From contig NZ_JAUFPO010000010.1 of assembly GCF_030409235.1 (NCBI RefSeq), forward strand, positions 19,723-83,722: a stretch of DNA of 64,000 nt, read 5' to 3'. The notes under the pieces were generated by a model. That model was given only the letters and a program-made list of their open reading frames with translations, made no database searches and was not told the DNA's origin. Positions 36,992 to 46,823 of the stretch are shown one piece after another. Source of the stretch: Halomonas almeriensis (GTDB lineage Bacteria; Pseudomonadota; Gammaproteobacteria; Pseudomonadales; Halomonadaceae). Numbering within the stretch: the first letter of the stretch is position 1; every line of letters starts with the position of its first letter. Both the position numbers and the translations under genes were made by a program.

Positions 36992-37647
36992 TCGACCCCT
37001 TGCTCGCGTTGGGCGAGTTGCCAGCCGCCGAGGTCCTTATAGCGATTGACCATGGCGCAGAACAGTTCGGCGGTGCGTTCGGTATCGTAACGGGCCGAGT
37101 GGGCGGCGTTGTTGTCGAACTCGATGCCGGCGGCACGGCAGGCTCGGGCCAGAACGGTCTGGCCGTAGACCAGGCCGGCCAGTGAGGCGGTGTCAAAACT
37201 GGAAAAGGGGTGGAAGGGGCTGCGTTTGATCCCGCAACGTTCCACGGCGGCGTTCAGAAAGCCGTGATCGAAGGCCGCGTTGTGTCCGACCAGGATGGCG
37301 CGGGTGCAACCATGTGCCTTGATGGATTTGCGGATAGGGCGAAAGAGCTCTCCCAGCGCTTCGGCCTCGCTGACTGCCACCTGCTGGCGCAGTGGGTCGT
37401 CCAGGCGGATGCCGGTGAAATCCAGCGCCGACTGTTCGACATTGGCCCCTTCGAAGGGGGTGACGTGGTAGGCGCTGGTGGTGTCAGGCATCAGGTTGCC
37501 CTCCGGGTCCATGGTCAGCGTGACGGCGGCAATTTCCAGGATGGCGTCGCCCTGGGCGTTGAAGCCGCCGGTCTCGAGATCCACGACAACCGGCAGATAG
37601 CTGCGAAACCGTTGTGCCATGAGTTCGCGGGTGACCGCCTCGGTCAT
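36982..37647 (-). CDS. rnt: Ribonuclease T
   Basis: A 221-residue DEDDh 3'-5' exoribonuclease that trims tRNA CCA ends, 5S and 23S rRNA. The exonuclease motifs are [10 protein letters not shown] (about residue 21), [12 protein letters not shown] (about 120) and [14 protein letters not shown] (about 180). Its final codons (Glu-Leu-stop) lie inside the GGAGCTGTAAGC repeat anchor, so the repeat forms the gene's 3' end. Confidence 0.96.
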
Positions 37648-37764
37648 GCGCCTCTCCTTAATGTGGCATGAAATAGCTGGGGCAGGGGTTGTCCCGAAGC
37701 GGCCCAGTTTAGCATTTCAGACAGGCATCGTCCCCTGCTGGTATTCGCGACTGCAGTGCCGCGC

Positions 37765-37770
37765 TATAAT
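37765..37770 (+). promoter_or_regulatory. Probable -10 element of argG
   Basis: A perfect TATAAT lies 71 bases upstream of the argG start. No good -35 is visible at 16-18 bases, so an activator or extended contacts may be needed. No clear ARG box was found. Confidence 0.45.
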
Positions 37771-37840
37771 CAAGGTTTCGACGGGAATTGTCGAAGTCCG
37801 TCATCTCAGGATAGCCATCATCAATTTCAAGGAGCCCCGC

Positions 37841-39061
37841 ATGTCCGATGTCAAGAAGGTCGTGCTCGCCTATTCCGGCGGCCTGGATACATCTGTGATC
37901 GTCAAGTGGTTACAGGAAGAATACGACTGCGAGGTGGTGACGTTCACCGCCGACATCGGGCAGGGCGAGGAAGTCGAGCCCGCGCGTGCCAAGGCGGAGG
38001 CTCTGGGGGTCAAGGAAATCTATATCGAGGACCTGCGTGAGGAGTTCGTGCGCGACTATGTCTATCCGATGTTCCGCGCGAATACCATCTACGAAGGCGA
38101 GTACCTGCTGGGTACGTCGATCGCGCGTCCGCTGATTGCCAAGCGTCTCATCGAGATTGCCAACCAGACCGGTGCCGATGCCATTTCGCACGGTGCCACC
38201 GGCAAGGGCAATGACCAGGTGCGTTTCGAGCTCGGGGCCTATGCTCTCAAGCCCGGCGTCAAGGTGATTGCGCCGTGGCGTGAGTGGGATCTCAACTCCC
38301 GCGAGAAGCTGATGGCGTATTGCGAGCAGCACGCTATCCCGGTGGACTTCTCGACCCAGAAGAAAAAATCGCCTTACTCCATGGATGCCAACCTGCTGCA
38401 TATTTCCTATGAAGGCGGCAACCTCGAGGATCCGTGGGTCGAGGCCGAGGAAGACATGTGGCGCTGGAGTGTCTCGCCGGAAGAGGCGCCGGACAAGCCG
38501 ACCTATGTCGAGCTGACGTTCGACAAGGGCGATATCGTGGCCATCGACGGGGTCCCCATGCGACCGCATGATGTCCTCTCCAAGCTCAACCAGATGGGCG
38601 GTGATAATGGCATCGGCCGCCTCGATATCGTCGAGAACCGCTATGTCGGCATGAAGTCACGCGGCTGCTACGAAACGCCCGGCGGGACCATCATGCTCAA
38701 GGCGCATCGCGCCATCGAGTCGCTGACCCTGGATCGCGAAGAGGCGCATCTCAAGGATGAGCTGATGCCCAAGTACGCTGAAGTGATCTACAACGGCTAT
38801 TGGTGGAGCCCCGAGCGCCGAGCCCTGCAGGCGGCCATCGACGAGACGCAGACCAATGTGTCTGGCGTGGTGCGTGTCAAGCTCTACAAGGGCAGCGCCA
38901 CGGTGGCGGGTCGCAAGTCCGATGCCTCGCTGTTCGATGAATCCATCGCGACCTTCGAGGACGATGCCGGCGCCTATGACCAGAAGGATGCCGAGGGCTT
39001 TATCAAGCTCAATGCGCTGCGTTTGCGCACAGCCGCCGGCAAGGGGCGTCAGCAGGACTGA
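37841..39061 (+). CDS. argG: Argininosuccinate synthase
   Basis: A 406-residue ATP-dependent ligase joining citrulline and aspartate in arginine synthesis. The P-loop-like AYSGGLDTS lies at about residues 10-18, [14 protein letters not shown] near 117 and [10 protein letters not shown] near 277. The ATG is preceded by AAGGAG at ideal spacing; 74 upstream codons in the same frame are not protein-like. Confidence 0.98.
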   Translation: MSDVKKVVLAYSGGLDTSVIVKWLQEEYDCEVVTFTADIGQGEEVEPARAKAEALGVKEIYIEDLREEFVRDYVYPMFRANTIYEGEYLLGTSIARPLIAKRLIEIANQTGADAISHGATGKGNDQVRFELGAYALKPGVKVIAPWREWDLNSREKLMAYCEQHAIPVDFSTQKKKSPYSMDANLLHISYEGGNLEDPWVEAEEDMWRWSVSPEEAPDKPTYVELTFDKGDIVAIDGVPMRPHDVLSKLNQMGGDNGIGRLDIVENRYVGMKSRGCYETPGGTIMLKAHRAIESLTLDREEAHLKDELMPKYAEVIYNGYWWSPERRALQAAIDETQTNVSGVVRVKLYKGSATVAGRKSDASLFDESIATFEDDAGAYDQKDAEGFIKLNALRLRTAAGKGRQQD

Positions 39062-39142
39062 GGTTCTGCCGCGCAGGCTGGTGGCAGGTTCTTTGCCACC
39101 CCTTGTGGTGGCATGGGATGAACACTTGATGGAGGAAGCATC

Positions 39143-39451
39143 ATGCTGAAAAAGTTGCTATCCGGCCTGCTCGGCCAGGGACAAGGTGATGCGGGTTCAA
39201 CGGCACGCGAGGGTGATATGGTCGAGTATCATGGTTACATCATCGTGCCGCAGTCGGAAGACATGGGAGGCCAATTCCGGGTGAGCGGCTGGATTCGCAA
39301 GCCGGATCCCGAAGGTGGCGAGCCGCTGGAGCACCGCTTTGAGCGCTCCGATGTGGTACCGGGCCGAGATGCCTGTGATGCGCTGATGGTCAGTAAGGCA
39401 CAGCGTTTCATCGATGAGCTGGGCGATGCCATGTTCGAGCCATCGCGTTAG
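39143..39451 (+). CDS. HlyU-family protein
   Basis: A 102-residue protein of the HlyU domain family found in many proteobacteria (YHGYIIVPQSED, YRVSGWI-like core, FERSDVVPGRDAC, KAQRFIDELGD). The family name comes from a Vibrio haemolysin activator annotation, but this small beta-rich domain has no clear role. It follows argG by 81 bases and probably shares its transcript, ending at a very strong hairpin. Confidence 0.8.
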   Translation: MLKKLLSGLLGQGQGDAGSTAREGDMVEYHGYIIVPQSEDMGGQFRVSGWIRKPDPEGGEPLEHRFERSDVVPGRDACDALMVSKAQRFIDELGDAMFEPSR

Positions 39452-39478
39452 CCCTGCGACGCTGCAGGAAAGGGCACT

Positions 39479-39523
39479 CCGGACCTGAAAACGGCGCCAT
39501 CGTGGCGCCGTTTTCAGGTCCGG
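39479..39523. terminator. Bidirectional terminator, 21-bp perfect hairpin
   Basis: Perfectly paired 21-base arms (starting CCGGACCTGAAAACGGCGCC) flank a TCG loop. The inner A4/T4 segments give a U-run to transcripts from both sides. It lies between the convergent HlyU-family and exonuclease genes, five bases from the exonuclease stop. Confidence 0.85.
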
Positions 39524-39527
39524 CCAT

Positions 39528-40973
39528 TCATGAGGCATAAGCGTCATCGCGGCTTTGTCCCCGGCGCTGAAAGCTCAATGCTTCTTCCAGGCTGCCAATC
39601 CCCCGGGCCTCGAGCCTCGGCAGCAGAGCGAGCCATAGCTGCGCCGTCACCCGTGCATCGCCCAGGGCCGTATGGCGTGCTCCCTGGGGAACGAAGAGCC
39701 CATAGCGCTTGGCAAGCCGGTCAAGACCATGCCCCTCCAGGCCAGGGTCCAGAGCCCGAGACAGCAGCAGGGTGTCGAGAACCGGCATGTCGAAGGCAGG
39801 CCCCTCTCGATGAGGCTGAATCGCCAGCATGTCGAAGGAGGCGTTGTGGGCGATCAGGACGGCATCACCCACATAGGCGTGAAAACGGGGGAGCACCTCA
39901 CTTGCCCTGGGCTGGCCGGCCAGGTCCGTTTGGGTCAGGCCATGAATCGCGGTGCTGGAAGCGGGTATCGGCCGCTCCGGGTCGATCAACTGGTCGAAGG
40001 TGCCATCTTCGCGGATTCGCCCATTGACGATACGACAGGCCCCCAGGCTGATCACGCCGTCCCCTTCGCGCAAGGCCAGCCCGGTGGTTTCGGTATCGAA
40101 GGCGACAATCTCGAGTGCGTGCAGAGGGCAGTGCCCCAGTTCCGCATCCGGTGGCGGGAGATCGGCGATGGCAAAATCGTGGAACTCGGGGCGAGGCGGA
40201 ATCGCGTCTTCCGGGGTGGGTCGCAGTGCCATGCTGCCCGCGCCTTGCGAACGCTGAGGCCCGGCATCACTAAGTGTGACCAGAATCTGTTGCTGGTCGA
40301 TACGGCAGATATCCACGCGCAGCCAGAGGTCTCCGTGGGGTATCAGGAGTTCGAGGGTGGTTCCATCCTCGGGAAGCTGGGCCAGACCATCGTTGAGCAT
40401 TCGGTCGGGCAGCAGTTTGTGCAACGGCTTGCCCAGGGCGAGTGCCGGTTCGGGTGACAAGAGTCGCTCCGCTGCTCGGTTGAACAACAGCAGACGTTGA
40501 TGGCGGTCGCACAGCAATACGGGCGCATTGAGCGTCTGCAGCAGTGTCTCGAAGCGCCCGAGGATCCTCGCACTCTCACTTGCGCCGGCTGCATGTGCGT
40601 CGGCGAGTTGGCGGCGGTCATGGCGCCAGGCAGCGTGTATTCGGGCCAGGTCCGGCGTCAGACTGTCCAGCCAGCCACCGGGGGCTTCGGCGGCATCGGC
40701 ATCCGGATTGGCCACCAGCCTGGCCAGTTGTGCATGGAGTTGGCGCAGGGGCCTGAATACCTTGAGCTCCAGTATCAGGCCCGCCAGCATCAGTGTCGTG
40801 CCGCCGGACAGACAGCCCAGCCAGAGCATCCACTGGGTGAGGCCATCGGGCTGGTAGCGATGGTTCAGCCAGGCAGCAAAGCTGATGCCGCCGAGCAGGG
40901 CCACCGCACTCAGCAGCAGCCAGTGTCCGGTCAGACGTTGTCGATGTGGCATTCCTGCCGACCTTGTGTTCAT
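39528..40973 (-). CDS. Membrane-anchored PAS-exonuclease (DnaQ/DEDDh family)
   Basis: A 481-residue protein with two N-terminal transmembrane helices (about residues 17-35 and 48-70), a linker, a PAS-like sensor domain (about 140-240; LNAPVLLCDRHQRLLLFNRAAERLL) and a DEDDh 3'-5' exonuclease related to Pol III epsilon (about 288-450; AFDTETTGL, HNASFDMLA, HTALGDARVT). The exonuclease active site is complete. The arrangement suggests a sensed, membrane-bound nuclease, not a replisome subunit; its substrate is unknown. GAGG lies before the chosen ATG. Confidence 0.82.
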   Translation of the reverse strand: MNTRSAGMPHRQRLTGHWLLLSAVALLGGISFAAWLNHRYQPDGLTQWMLWLGCLSGGTTLMLAGLILELKVFRPLRQLHAQLARLVANPDADAAEAPGGWLDSLTPDLARIHAAWRHDRRQLADAHAAGASESARILGRFETLLQTLNAPVLLCDRHQRLLLFNRAAERLLSPEPALALGKPLHKLLPDRMLNDGLAQLPEDGTTLELLIPHGDLWLRVDICRIDQQQILVTLSDAGPQRSQGAGSMALRPTPEDAIPPRPEFHDFAIADLPPPDAELGHCPLHALEIVAFDTETTGLALREGDGVISLGACRIVNGRIREDGTFDQLIDPERPIPASSTAIHGLTQTDLAGQPRASEVLPRFHAYVGDAVLIAHNASFDMLAIQPHREGPAFDMPVLDTLLLSRALDPGLEGHGLDRLAKRYGLFVPQGARHTALGDARVTAQLWLALLPRLEARGIGSLEEALSFQRRGQSRDDAYAS

Positions 40974-41248
40974 TGGCTACCTCAGAAGTGAAGCGACTCA
41001 TGCCCATACCGGTCAGAGCAATGCCTTGCCAGTGTGGATGATCGGCGCCTCGAGCCTTGGCACCTGCGGACGGGTGCGGTGTGCATCCGGGGCGGGCAGG
41101 TGGCTTGTCGTGTCGGGTCGAGGCGCTATCGGCATGGACTCATTTTAGCGGATCGGGACGACCCTGGAGCAAGATGATGCGCCAGGATAGTTCGTGGTTG
41201 TCCCGCTCGTTCGGTAGACTGGGTGCCGCATCCACCAAGGAGATTGCC

Positions 41249-41926
41249 ATGATTCAGTTGCACCACCTCGAGAACTCGCGTTCGCAGCGGGTGATCTGGT
41301 GTCTCGAAGAGCTCGGCATGGACTATGAACTGGTGACCTACCAGCGTGACCCGCAGACCATGCTGGCACCGGCATCGCTCAAACAGGTCCACCCTCTGGG
41401 CAAGTCGCCGGTCATCACCGAGGAAGAGCGACTCGACGAGGCCATTGCCGAGTCCGGCGCGATTCTCGAATATCTGGTCGAGCATCCTGAAGCGCGCGGG
41501 CAACTGCTGCCCGAGCCGGGAACGCCGGCGCGTCAACGCTATCGCTTCTGGCTGCACCATGCTGAAGGGTCGGCCATGCCGCCCCAGGTGATGCGTCTGG
41601 TATTCTCGCGACTCGACAAGCCGCCCGTTCCCTGGCTGGTGCGGCCATTGGGGCGGCAATTCGCCATGGGCGTCGAGCGCAGCTTTCTGGGGCCCCGTAT
41701 ACAGGAGTTGACGACCTTCTGGAACGCGGCGTTGGCCGATTCGCCCTGGTTCGCCGGAGATGAATTCTCCGCCGCGGATATTCAGATGAGCTTCCCGATA
41801 CTGGCCATTGAAGGTCGGGATGGCCTGGATCAGCTTCCCCATCTGCAGAGCTTCCTGACGCGCTGCCGAGCGCGTGAGGCCTACCAGCGAGCCATCGCCA
41901 AGGGTGGCGAGTTCTCGGCCATATGA
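41249..41926 (+). CDS. Glutathione S-transferase
   Basis: A 225-residue protein with an N-terminal thioredoxin-like domain (HHLENSRSQRVIWCLEELGMDYELV, then GKSPVITEEE with the cis-Pro and ESGAILEYL glutathione-binding segment) and a C-terminal helical domain (SPWFAGDEFSAADIQM). The residue at the usual catalytic position is Ser/Arg-like (SRSQRV). ATG 41249 has AAGGAG upstream. It is 10 bases from the next gene and likely co-transcribed. Confidence 0.9.
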   Translation: MIQLHHLENSRSQRVIWCLEELGMDYELVTYQRDPQTMLAPASLKQVHPLGKSPVITEEERLDEAIAESGAILEYLVEHPEARGQLLPEPGTPARQRYRFWLHHAEGSAMPPQVMRLVFSRLDKPPVPWLVRPLGRQFAMGVERSFLGPRIQELTTFWNAALADSPWFAGDEFSAADIQMSFPILAIEGRDGLDQLPHLQSFLTRCRAREAYQRAIAKGGEFSAI

Positions 41927-41936
41927 GGCGGGCCTG

Positions 41937-42986
41937 ATGCGTGGACTCCTGCTTTCCGCTTACGCCGCGACCAGCCACAAGCATTGGGCCGAGGGGATTC
42001 GCGAGTGGCTGGATGATATCGACTGGCAGGTCTTGTCGTTGCCGGCCCGGCACTTTGCCTGGCGGATTCGTGGTAATCCACTCTCCTGGATGCTGCGGGA
42101 GGGCGAGGCACTGTCACGCCATTATGATGTCATTCTGGCGACCTCCATGGTGGATCTGGCGACGCTGCTGGGGCTGCATCCGCATCTGGCTAGCGCCCGC
42201 AAGGTGGTCTATTTCCACGAAAACCAGTTCGCCTATCCAGCCTCGCCCGCGCAGGGCTCTCGGGTCGGGCCGCAGATGGTGAACCTTTATACGGCTCTGG
42301 CGGCCGATGAGGTGATCTTCAACACGGCTTACAATCGGGACACCTTCATCGATGGCGCGCGCGCCATGCTCAAGCGCATGCCCGAGAATCTGCCCGCTCA
42401 TGCACCCCTGGAGGCCCTGAGACAGCGCGCTCGGGTTCTGCCGGTGCCCATTGCGAAGGCAAACCGCCGGCGTCCGGCGATGCCGGACCTCATCGTCTGG
42501 AATCACCGCTGGGAATATGACAAGAACCCTGAATCCTTCTTCACGGGACTCTTCGAGCTGGCCGAGCGAGGCGTGGCCTTTCGCCTGGCCGTCATGGGGC
42601 AACGTTTCGCTGACTGGCCGAGGATCTTCGATGAGGCCAGGCAGCGCCTGAGCCAGCAGCTGGTGTGCTGGGGGCCGCAATCAGCCGAGGCCTATCATGA
42701 CTGGCTGGATCAGGGCGCGATGGTGGTATCCACGGCGGATCATGAGTTCCAGGGCCTGGCGGTCATGGAGGCGGTGCAGCGTGGCTGTGTGCCTCTTGTG
42801 CCCGATCGTCTGTGTTACCCGGAGCTGTATGAGGCGTCATTCCGTTATGCCGATGACCAAGCGATGATCGAGCGTCTCGAGTCCTGGCTGACCTCGCCGG
42901 GAAGCCGGCCGCATCCCCCCGTTACCGATGGCTGGACCTGGCCATCATTGCAGCCGGCGTATCGGCAAGTGCTGAATGCCGATTGA
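41937..42986 (+). CDS. DUF3524 glycosyltransferase, related to tRNA-queuosine mannosyltransferase
   Basis: A 349-residue GT-B-type glycosyltransferase. The N-terminal DUF3524 domain (LLLSAYAATSHKHWAEGI, YFHENQFAYP) covers about residues 1-170. A glycosyltransferase group 1 C-terminal half includes WNHRWEYDKNP near 190 and an EFQGLAVMEAVQRGCVPLVP donor-site motif near 280. The animal homologue GTDC1 mannosylates queuosine in tRNA-Asp; whether bacterial members do the same is inference. The start is the ATG 10 bases after the GST stop. Confidence 0.85.
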   Translation: MRGLLLSAYAATSHKHWAEGIREWLDDIDWQVLSLPARHFAWRIRGNPLSWMLREGEALSRHYDVILATSMVDLATLLGLHPHLASARKVVYFHENQFAYPASPAQGSRVGPQMVNLYTALAADEVIFNTAYNRDTFIDGARAMLKRMPENLPAHAPLEALRQRARVLPVPIAKANRRRPAMPDLIVWNHRWEYDKNPESFFTGLFELAERGVAFRLAVMGQRFADWPRIFDEARQRLSQQLVCWGPQSAEAYHDWLDQGAMVVSTADHEFQGLAVMEAVQRGCVPLVPDRLCYPELYEASFRYADDQAMIERLESWLTSPGSRPHPPVTDGWTWPSLQPAYRQVLNAD

Positions 42987-43004
42987 CGCCCGGTTCAAGG
43001 CTCG

Positions 43005-43640
43005 TCAAGGCTCGACTTTGTCGGGGAACTCGCAGAGATCCTCGATGACGCAACTGCCACAACGCGGCTTGCGGGCCAGGCAGGTATAGCGACCGTGGAG
43101 GATCAGCCAGTGGTGGGCGTCCTTGCGAAATTCCCGCGGTACATGGCGCAGCAGCTTCTGCTCGACGTCGTTGACATTCTTGCCCCTGGCCAGGCCGGTG
43201 CGGTTGGAAACGCGAAAGATATGGGTATCCACCGCAATGGTGGGTTCGCCGTAGGCCGTATTGAGAATCACGTTGGCGGTCTTGCGACCGACGCCGGGCA
43301 GGGCTTCAAGAGCGGTGCGTGAACGTGGAACTTCGCCGCCATGCCGGTATTCCAGGATGCGACAGGTTTTCATCAGGTTCTCGGCCTTGGTGTTGTAGAG
43401 GCCGATGGTCTTGATATGTTCCTTGAGCCCCTCCAGACCCAGCTCGATAATGGTGCCCGGGGTGTTGGCAACCGGAAACAGCCGTGCAGTGGCCTTGTTG
43501 ACGCCCACGTCGGTTGCCTGAGCCGAGAGCAGCACCGCGGCCAGCAACTCGAACGGCGTCTGCCAGACCAGCTCGGTGGTCGGCTCGGGGTTGTGCTCGC
43601 GCAATCTGACAAAGATCTCGTGGCGTTTCTGAGCGTTCAT
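43005..43640 (-). CDS. nth: Endonuclease III
   Basis: A 211-residue base-excision repair glycosylase/AP lyase for oxidised pyrimidines. It has the helix-hairpin-helix LEALPGVGRKTANVIL with the catalytic Lys at about 120, the Asp in VDTHIFRVSNR near 138, and the C-terminal [4Fe-4S] loop with four Cys (CLARKPRCGSCVIEDLC). It follows the rnfB-like gene in the same direction, as in many gammaproteobacteria. Confidence 0.97.
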   Translation of the reverse strand: MNAQKRHEIFVRLREHNPEPTTELVWQTPFELLAAVLLSAQATDVGVNKATARLFPVANTPGTIIELGLEGLKEHIKTIGLYNTKAENLMKTCRILEYRHGGEVPRSRTALEALPGVGRKTANVILNTAYGEPTIAVDTHIFRVSNRTGLARGKNVNDVEQKLLRHVPREFRKDAHHWLILHGRYTCLARKPRCGSCVIEDLCEFPDKVEP

Positions 43641-43679
43641 GACAGATTGGCTCCGGGAGGCTCTAGAGTGGGTTAGGCG

Positions 43680-44648
43680 TCAATGAGACGAGGATGAGAT
43701 GGCGTGTCGGGCTTCCTCAAGCACCTGTTCGGCGCGCTGGAGCTGCTCCCTGGCTGCCTGGACATCGGCAGCGTTGCCGTGGCGTTTCGCATGGGCAATC
43801 TGCTGCCTGGCCCGACGGCAGGACTGTTCCGCCGCATTGACGGCAAACCGTTGCTGGCGCTCGTGGGTATCCGAGTTCGATGCGCTGGCCGAGGTCTTGA
43901 GTCGCTCGTCGATGTCGTCGATACGTGAGCGTAGCTCGGTGGCACGTTGATCAAGCTCCTGGCGGGCGTCCGCGCTGAGGCTCTCATCATGGCGCTGTCG
44001 GTCGATTTTCTTGAGGCTTGCGACCAGGCTGACACGGGTAGTGCGCAGATGGCTCGCTGATGAGGTTGGGGAACCGTCCTGCTGGTTCGGTGGGGTGCGC
44101 CGGGCCTGCCTTGCCAGCCGGCGCTGACGCTTCTCTTCTGCCTCGCGGGCCAGGCGCTGCAAGCGCGCCTGGTGGCGCTGGCGGCCGAGGCGAGCGCGTT
44201 TTGCCAGATATGCCTGCTGTTCCTGCTCATTCTCGGCGGCCTGCCATTCGGGGTGGGGCAAGAGGTCGATGCAATCCACCGGGCAGGGCGCGACACATAG
44301 CTCGCAGCCGGTGCATTCGCTCTCGATCACGCTGTGCATCTGCTTGGCGGCACCCAGGATGGCGTCCACCGGACAGGCCTGAATGCACTTGGTGCAACCG
44401 ATGCACTCGTCTTCGCGAATACGCGCGACCAGCGGAGACTGGGCCGGTTGCTCCAGGGGAGTGGCCGGTTGCCCGGTGAGCTCGGCCAATTGATTGAGGG
44501 TCTCGTCGCCGCCGGGCGGACAGCGGTTGATGGCTTCGCCCCCGGCAATGGCTTCGGCATAGGGGCGACAGCCATCATGGCCACACTTGCCGCATTGCGT
44601 CTGCGGTAGGGTGGCATCGATTGCCTCGATTAGCTCGGCGGTTTCCAT
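43680..44648 (-). CDS. Orphan RnfB/RsxB-like ferredoxin with basic C-terminal extension
   Basis: A 322-residue protein whose first 150 residues match RnfB without its N-terminal membrane helix. The [4Fe-4S] motif of the FeS domain is CGKCGHDGC...C, followed by two ferredoxin clusters ([12 protein letters not shown] and [12 protein letters not shown]). Residues about 150-322 are a long charged coiled-coil rich in Arg, Ala and Gln. No rnfA, C, D, G or E gene is present in the window, so it likely serves as a soluble electron carrier, not as part of a sodium pump. Neighbours are nth and metG. Confidence 0.82.
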   Translation of the reverse strand: METAELIEAIDATLPQTQCGKCGHDGCRPYAEAIAGGEAINRCPPGGDETLNQLAELTGQPATPLEQPAQSPLVARIREDECIGCTKCIQACPVDAILGAAKQMHSVIESECTGCELCVAPCPVDCIDLLPHPEWQAAENEQEQQAYLAKRARLGRQRHQARLQRLAREAEEKRQRRLARQARRTPPNQQDGSPTSSASHLRTTRVSLVASLKKIDRQRHDESLSADARQELDQRATELRSRIDDIDERLKTSASASNSDTHERQQRFAVNAAEQSCRRARQQIAHAKRHGNAADVQAAREQLQRAEQVLEEARHAISSSSH

Positions 44649-44655
44649 GAGGCCT

Positions 44656-46692
44656 TCAGCTTACCCGCTGGCCGGGCTTGGCCCCGGAATGCGGTTCCAG
44701 CAGGTAGATGCCCTCGTCATCACCGGCGGCCAGTACCATGCCTTCCGAGACGCCGAAGCGCATCTTGCGGGGCGCCAGGTTGGCGACCATGACCGTCAGG
44801 TGACCCTCCAGTGCTTCGGGGGCATAGGCCTTGCGGATGCCGGCGAAGACATTGCGCGTCTCGCCACCCAGATCCAGTGTCAGCTTGAGCAGCTTGTCGG
44901 CGCCTTCAACGTATTCGGCCTTGGCGATGCGGGCGATGCGCAGGTCGACTCCGGCGAAGTCATCGAAGCTGATTTCGTCGGCAATCGGGTTATTGGCCAG
45001 CGGGCCCTTGGCGCTGTCCTTGAGCTTCTGTTCTTCCACCAGATCCTCCTTTGATGATTCGATCATGGCATCGATGCGATCGGTTTCGACGCGGGTCATC
45101 AGGGGCTTGAATTTGGCGATGGTGTGGCCCTCGAGTCCGTGCGTTCGGCTCTGCCAGTCGAGGCTGTCGAGCTGCAGGAAGCGTTGTGCATCCTGGGCCA
45201 TGCTGGGCACGACCGGCGCCAGATAGACCATCAACTGATGGAATAACTGGATGCCGACCGTACAGATGTCCAGAACGTCCTGTTCGCGGCCTTCCTGCTT
45301 GGCCACTACCCAGGGCTCCGCCTCGGCAATGTAGGTGTTGGCGTCGTCGGCCAGCTCCATGATCCGGCGCATGGCGCGACCGAACTCGCGAGTCTCGTAA
45401 TGCGCGGCGATTTCCTCGCCGGCATCGATAAAGCGCTGGAGCAGTGCCGGCTCCACACACTGTGTGGCGAGCTGACCATTGCCGAGTTTACGGATGAAGC
45501 CGGCGCAGCGACTGGCAATGTTGACGACCTTGCCCACCAGATCGCTGTTGACGCGCTGGGCGAAGTCCTCGAGGTTGAGGTCCAGGTCGTCGACGCCGGG
45601 GGTCAGCTTGGCGGCGAAGTAGTAGCGCAGGTATTCGGGATTCAGGTGCTCGGCGAAGGTCGCGGCCTTGATGAAGGTGCCACGCGACTTGGACATCTTG
45701 GCGCCGTTGACGGTCACGAAGCCATGGCAGTTGACGGCCGTGGGCGTCCGGAATTCTGCCCCATGCAGCATGGCCGGCCAGAACAGGGCGTGAAAGTAGA
45801 CGATGTCCTTGCCGATGAAGTGGTAGACCTCGGCGCTGGAGTCGCGTCGCCAGTAGGCATCGAAGTCAAGCCCCTGACGCTCGCAGAGGTTCTTGAAGCT
45901 GGCCAGGTAGCCGATCGGAGCGTCAAGCCAGACGTAGAAGTACTTGCCCGGCGCATCGGGAATCTCGAAACCGAAATAGGGCGCATCCCGGGATATGTCC
46001 CACTCGTTGAAACCCGAGTCAAACCATTCCTGCAGTTTGTTGCGAATCTGCGGCTGCACATGACCGTCGTGAATCCACTCATGCATGAAGTCGGCGAAAT
46101 CCGGCAGCTTGAAGAAATAGTGCGTCGAGCTGCGGACTTCCGGAGTGGCGCCGGAGATGGCAGATACCGGATCAATCAGTTCGGCCGGGGTGTAGGTCGC
46201 ACCACAGGCCTCGCAGTTGTCGCCATACTGGTCGGCGGTATGGCACTTGGGGCAGGTTCCCTTGATGAAGCGGTCCGCCAGGAAGAGCCCCTTTTGCGGA
46301 TCGTACATCTGCTCGATGTCACGGGTGGCAATATGGCCCTTGTCGCGCAACCGGGTATAGATCAGCTCGCTGAAATACCGGTTTTCCTCGGAATGCGTGG
46401 AGTGGTAATTGTCGAAGCCGACACCGAAGCGAGCAAAGTCGGCCTGGTGGTCCTGAGAAACCCGGTCGATCAGCGCTTCCGGGCTGATGCCCTCCTGCTC
46501 GGCGCGCAGCATGATGGCGGTACCGTGAGCATCATCGGCGCATACATAGTGACACTCATGCCCCCGGCTTTTCTGGAAGCGCACCCAGATGTCGGTCTGA
46601 ATGTATTCCAGCAGGTGGCCGAGGTGAATGGCGCCGTTGGCATAGGGGAGGGCGCTGGTGACCAGTATCTGGCGCGGATCTGTGTTCGGCAT
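44656..46692 (-). CDS. metG: Methionyl-tRNA synthetase
   Basis: A 678-residue class I synthetase. It has HLGH (HIGH motif) at about residue 20, a four-Cys zinc knuckle ([17 protein letters not shown]) near 145-160, KMSKS near 335, an anticodon domain, and a C-terminal EMAPII-like tRNA-binding domain (about 575-678), the long gammaproteobacterial type. ATG 46692 ([12 protein letters not shown]) matches family starts; a TTG 45 bases upstream is possible but unsupported. Confidence 0.97.
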   Translation of the reverse strand: MPNTDPRQILVTSALPYANGAIHLGHLLEYIQTDIWVRFQKSRGHECHYVCADDAHGTAIMLRAEQEGISPEALIDRVSQDHQADFARFGVGFDNYHSTHSEENRYFSELIYTRLRDKGHIATRDIEQMYDPQKGLFLADRFIKGTCPKCHTADQYGDNCEACGATYTPAELIDPVSAISGATPEVRSSTHYFFKLPDFADFMHEWIHDGHVQPQIRNKLQEWFDSGFNEWDISRDAPYFGFEIPDAPGKYFYVWLDAPIGYLASFKNLCERQGLDFDAYWRRDSSAEVYHFIGKDIVYFHALFWPAMLHGAEFRTPTAVNCHGFVTVNGAKMSKSRGTFIKAATFAEHLNPEYLRYYFAAKLTPGVDDLDLNLEDFAQRVNSDLVGKVVNIASRCAGFIRKLGNGQLATQCVEPALLQRFIDAGEEIAAHYETREFGRAMRRIMELADDANTYIAEAEPWVVAKQEGREQDVLDICTVGIQLFHQLMVYLAPVVPSMAQDAQRFLQLDSLDWQSRTHGLEGHTIAKFKPLMTRVETDRIDAMIESSKEDLVEEQKLKDSAKGPLANNPIADEISFDDFAGVDLRIARIAKAEYVEGADKLLKLTLDLGGETRNVFAGIRKAYAPEALEGHLTVMVANLAPRKMRFGVSEGMVLAAGDDEGIYLLEPHSGAKPGQRVS

Positions 46693-46823
46693 GGCGACGT
46701 AGGGTTTCCCGTGAAGCGTGAGGTGACGACTCGCCAATCAAGGAGTGCTGATCGCCACCATTAATGTCCGTGAAATCAGTTGCCGATTGTATCATTTTCG
46801 CTGCTGGCTGCACTGGCCCGCAT

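Noticed and set aside
45400..46764. Long open frame antisense to metG, and similar ones opposite uvrC, gyrA and dctM/deacetylase
   Set aside because: All are codon-bias shadows of identified genes on the other strand.
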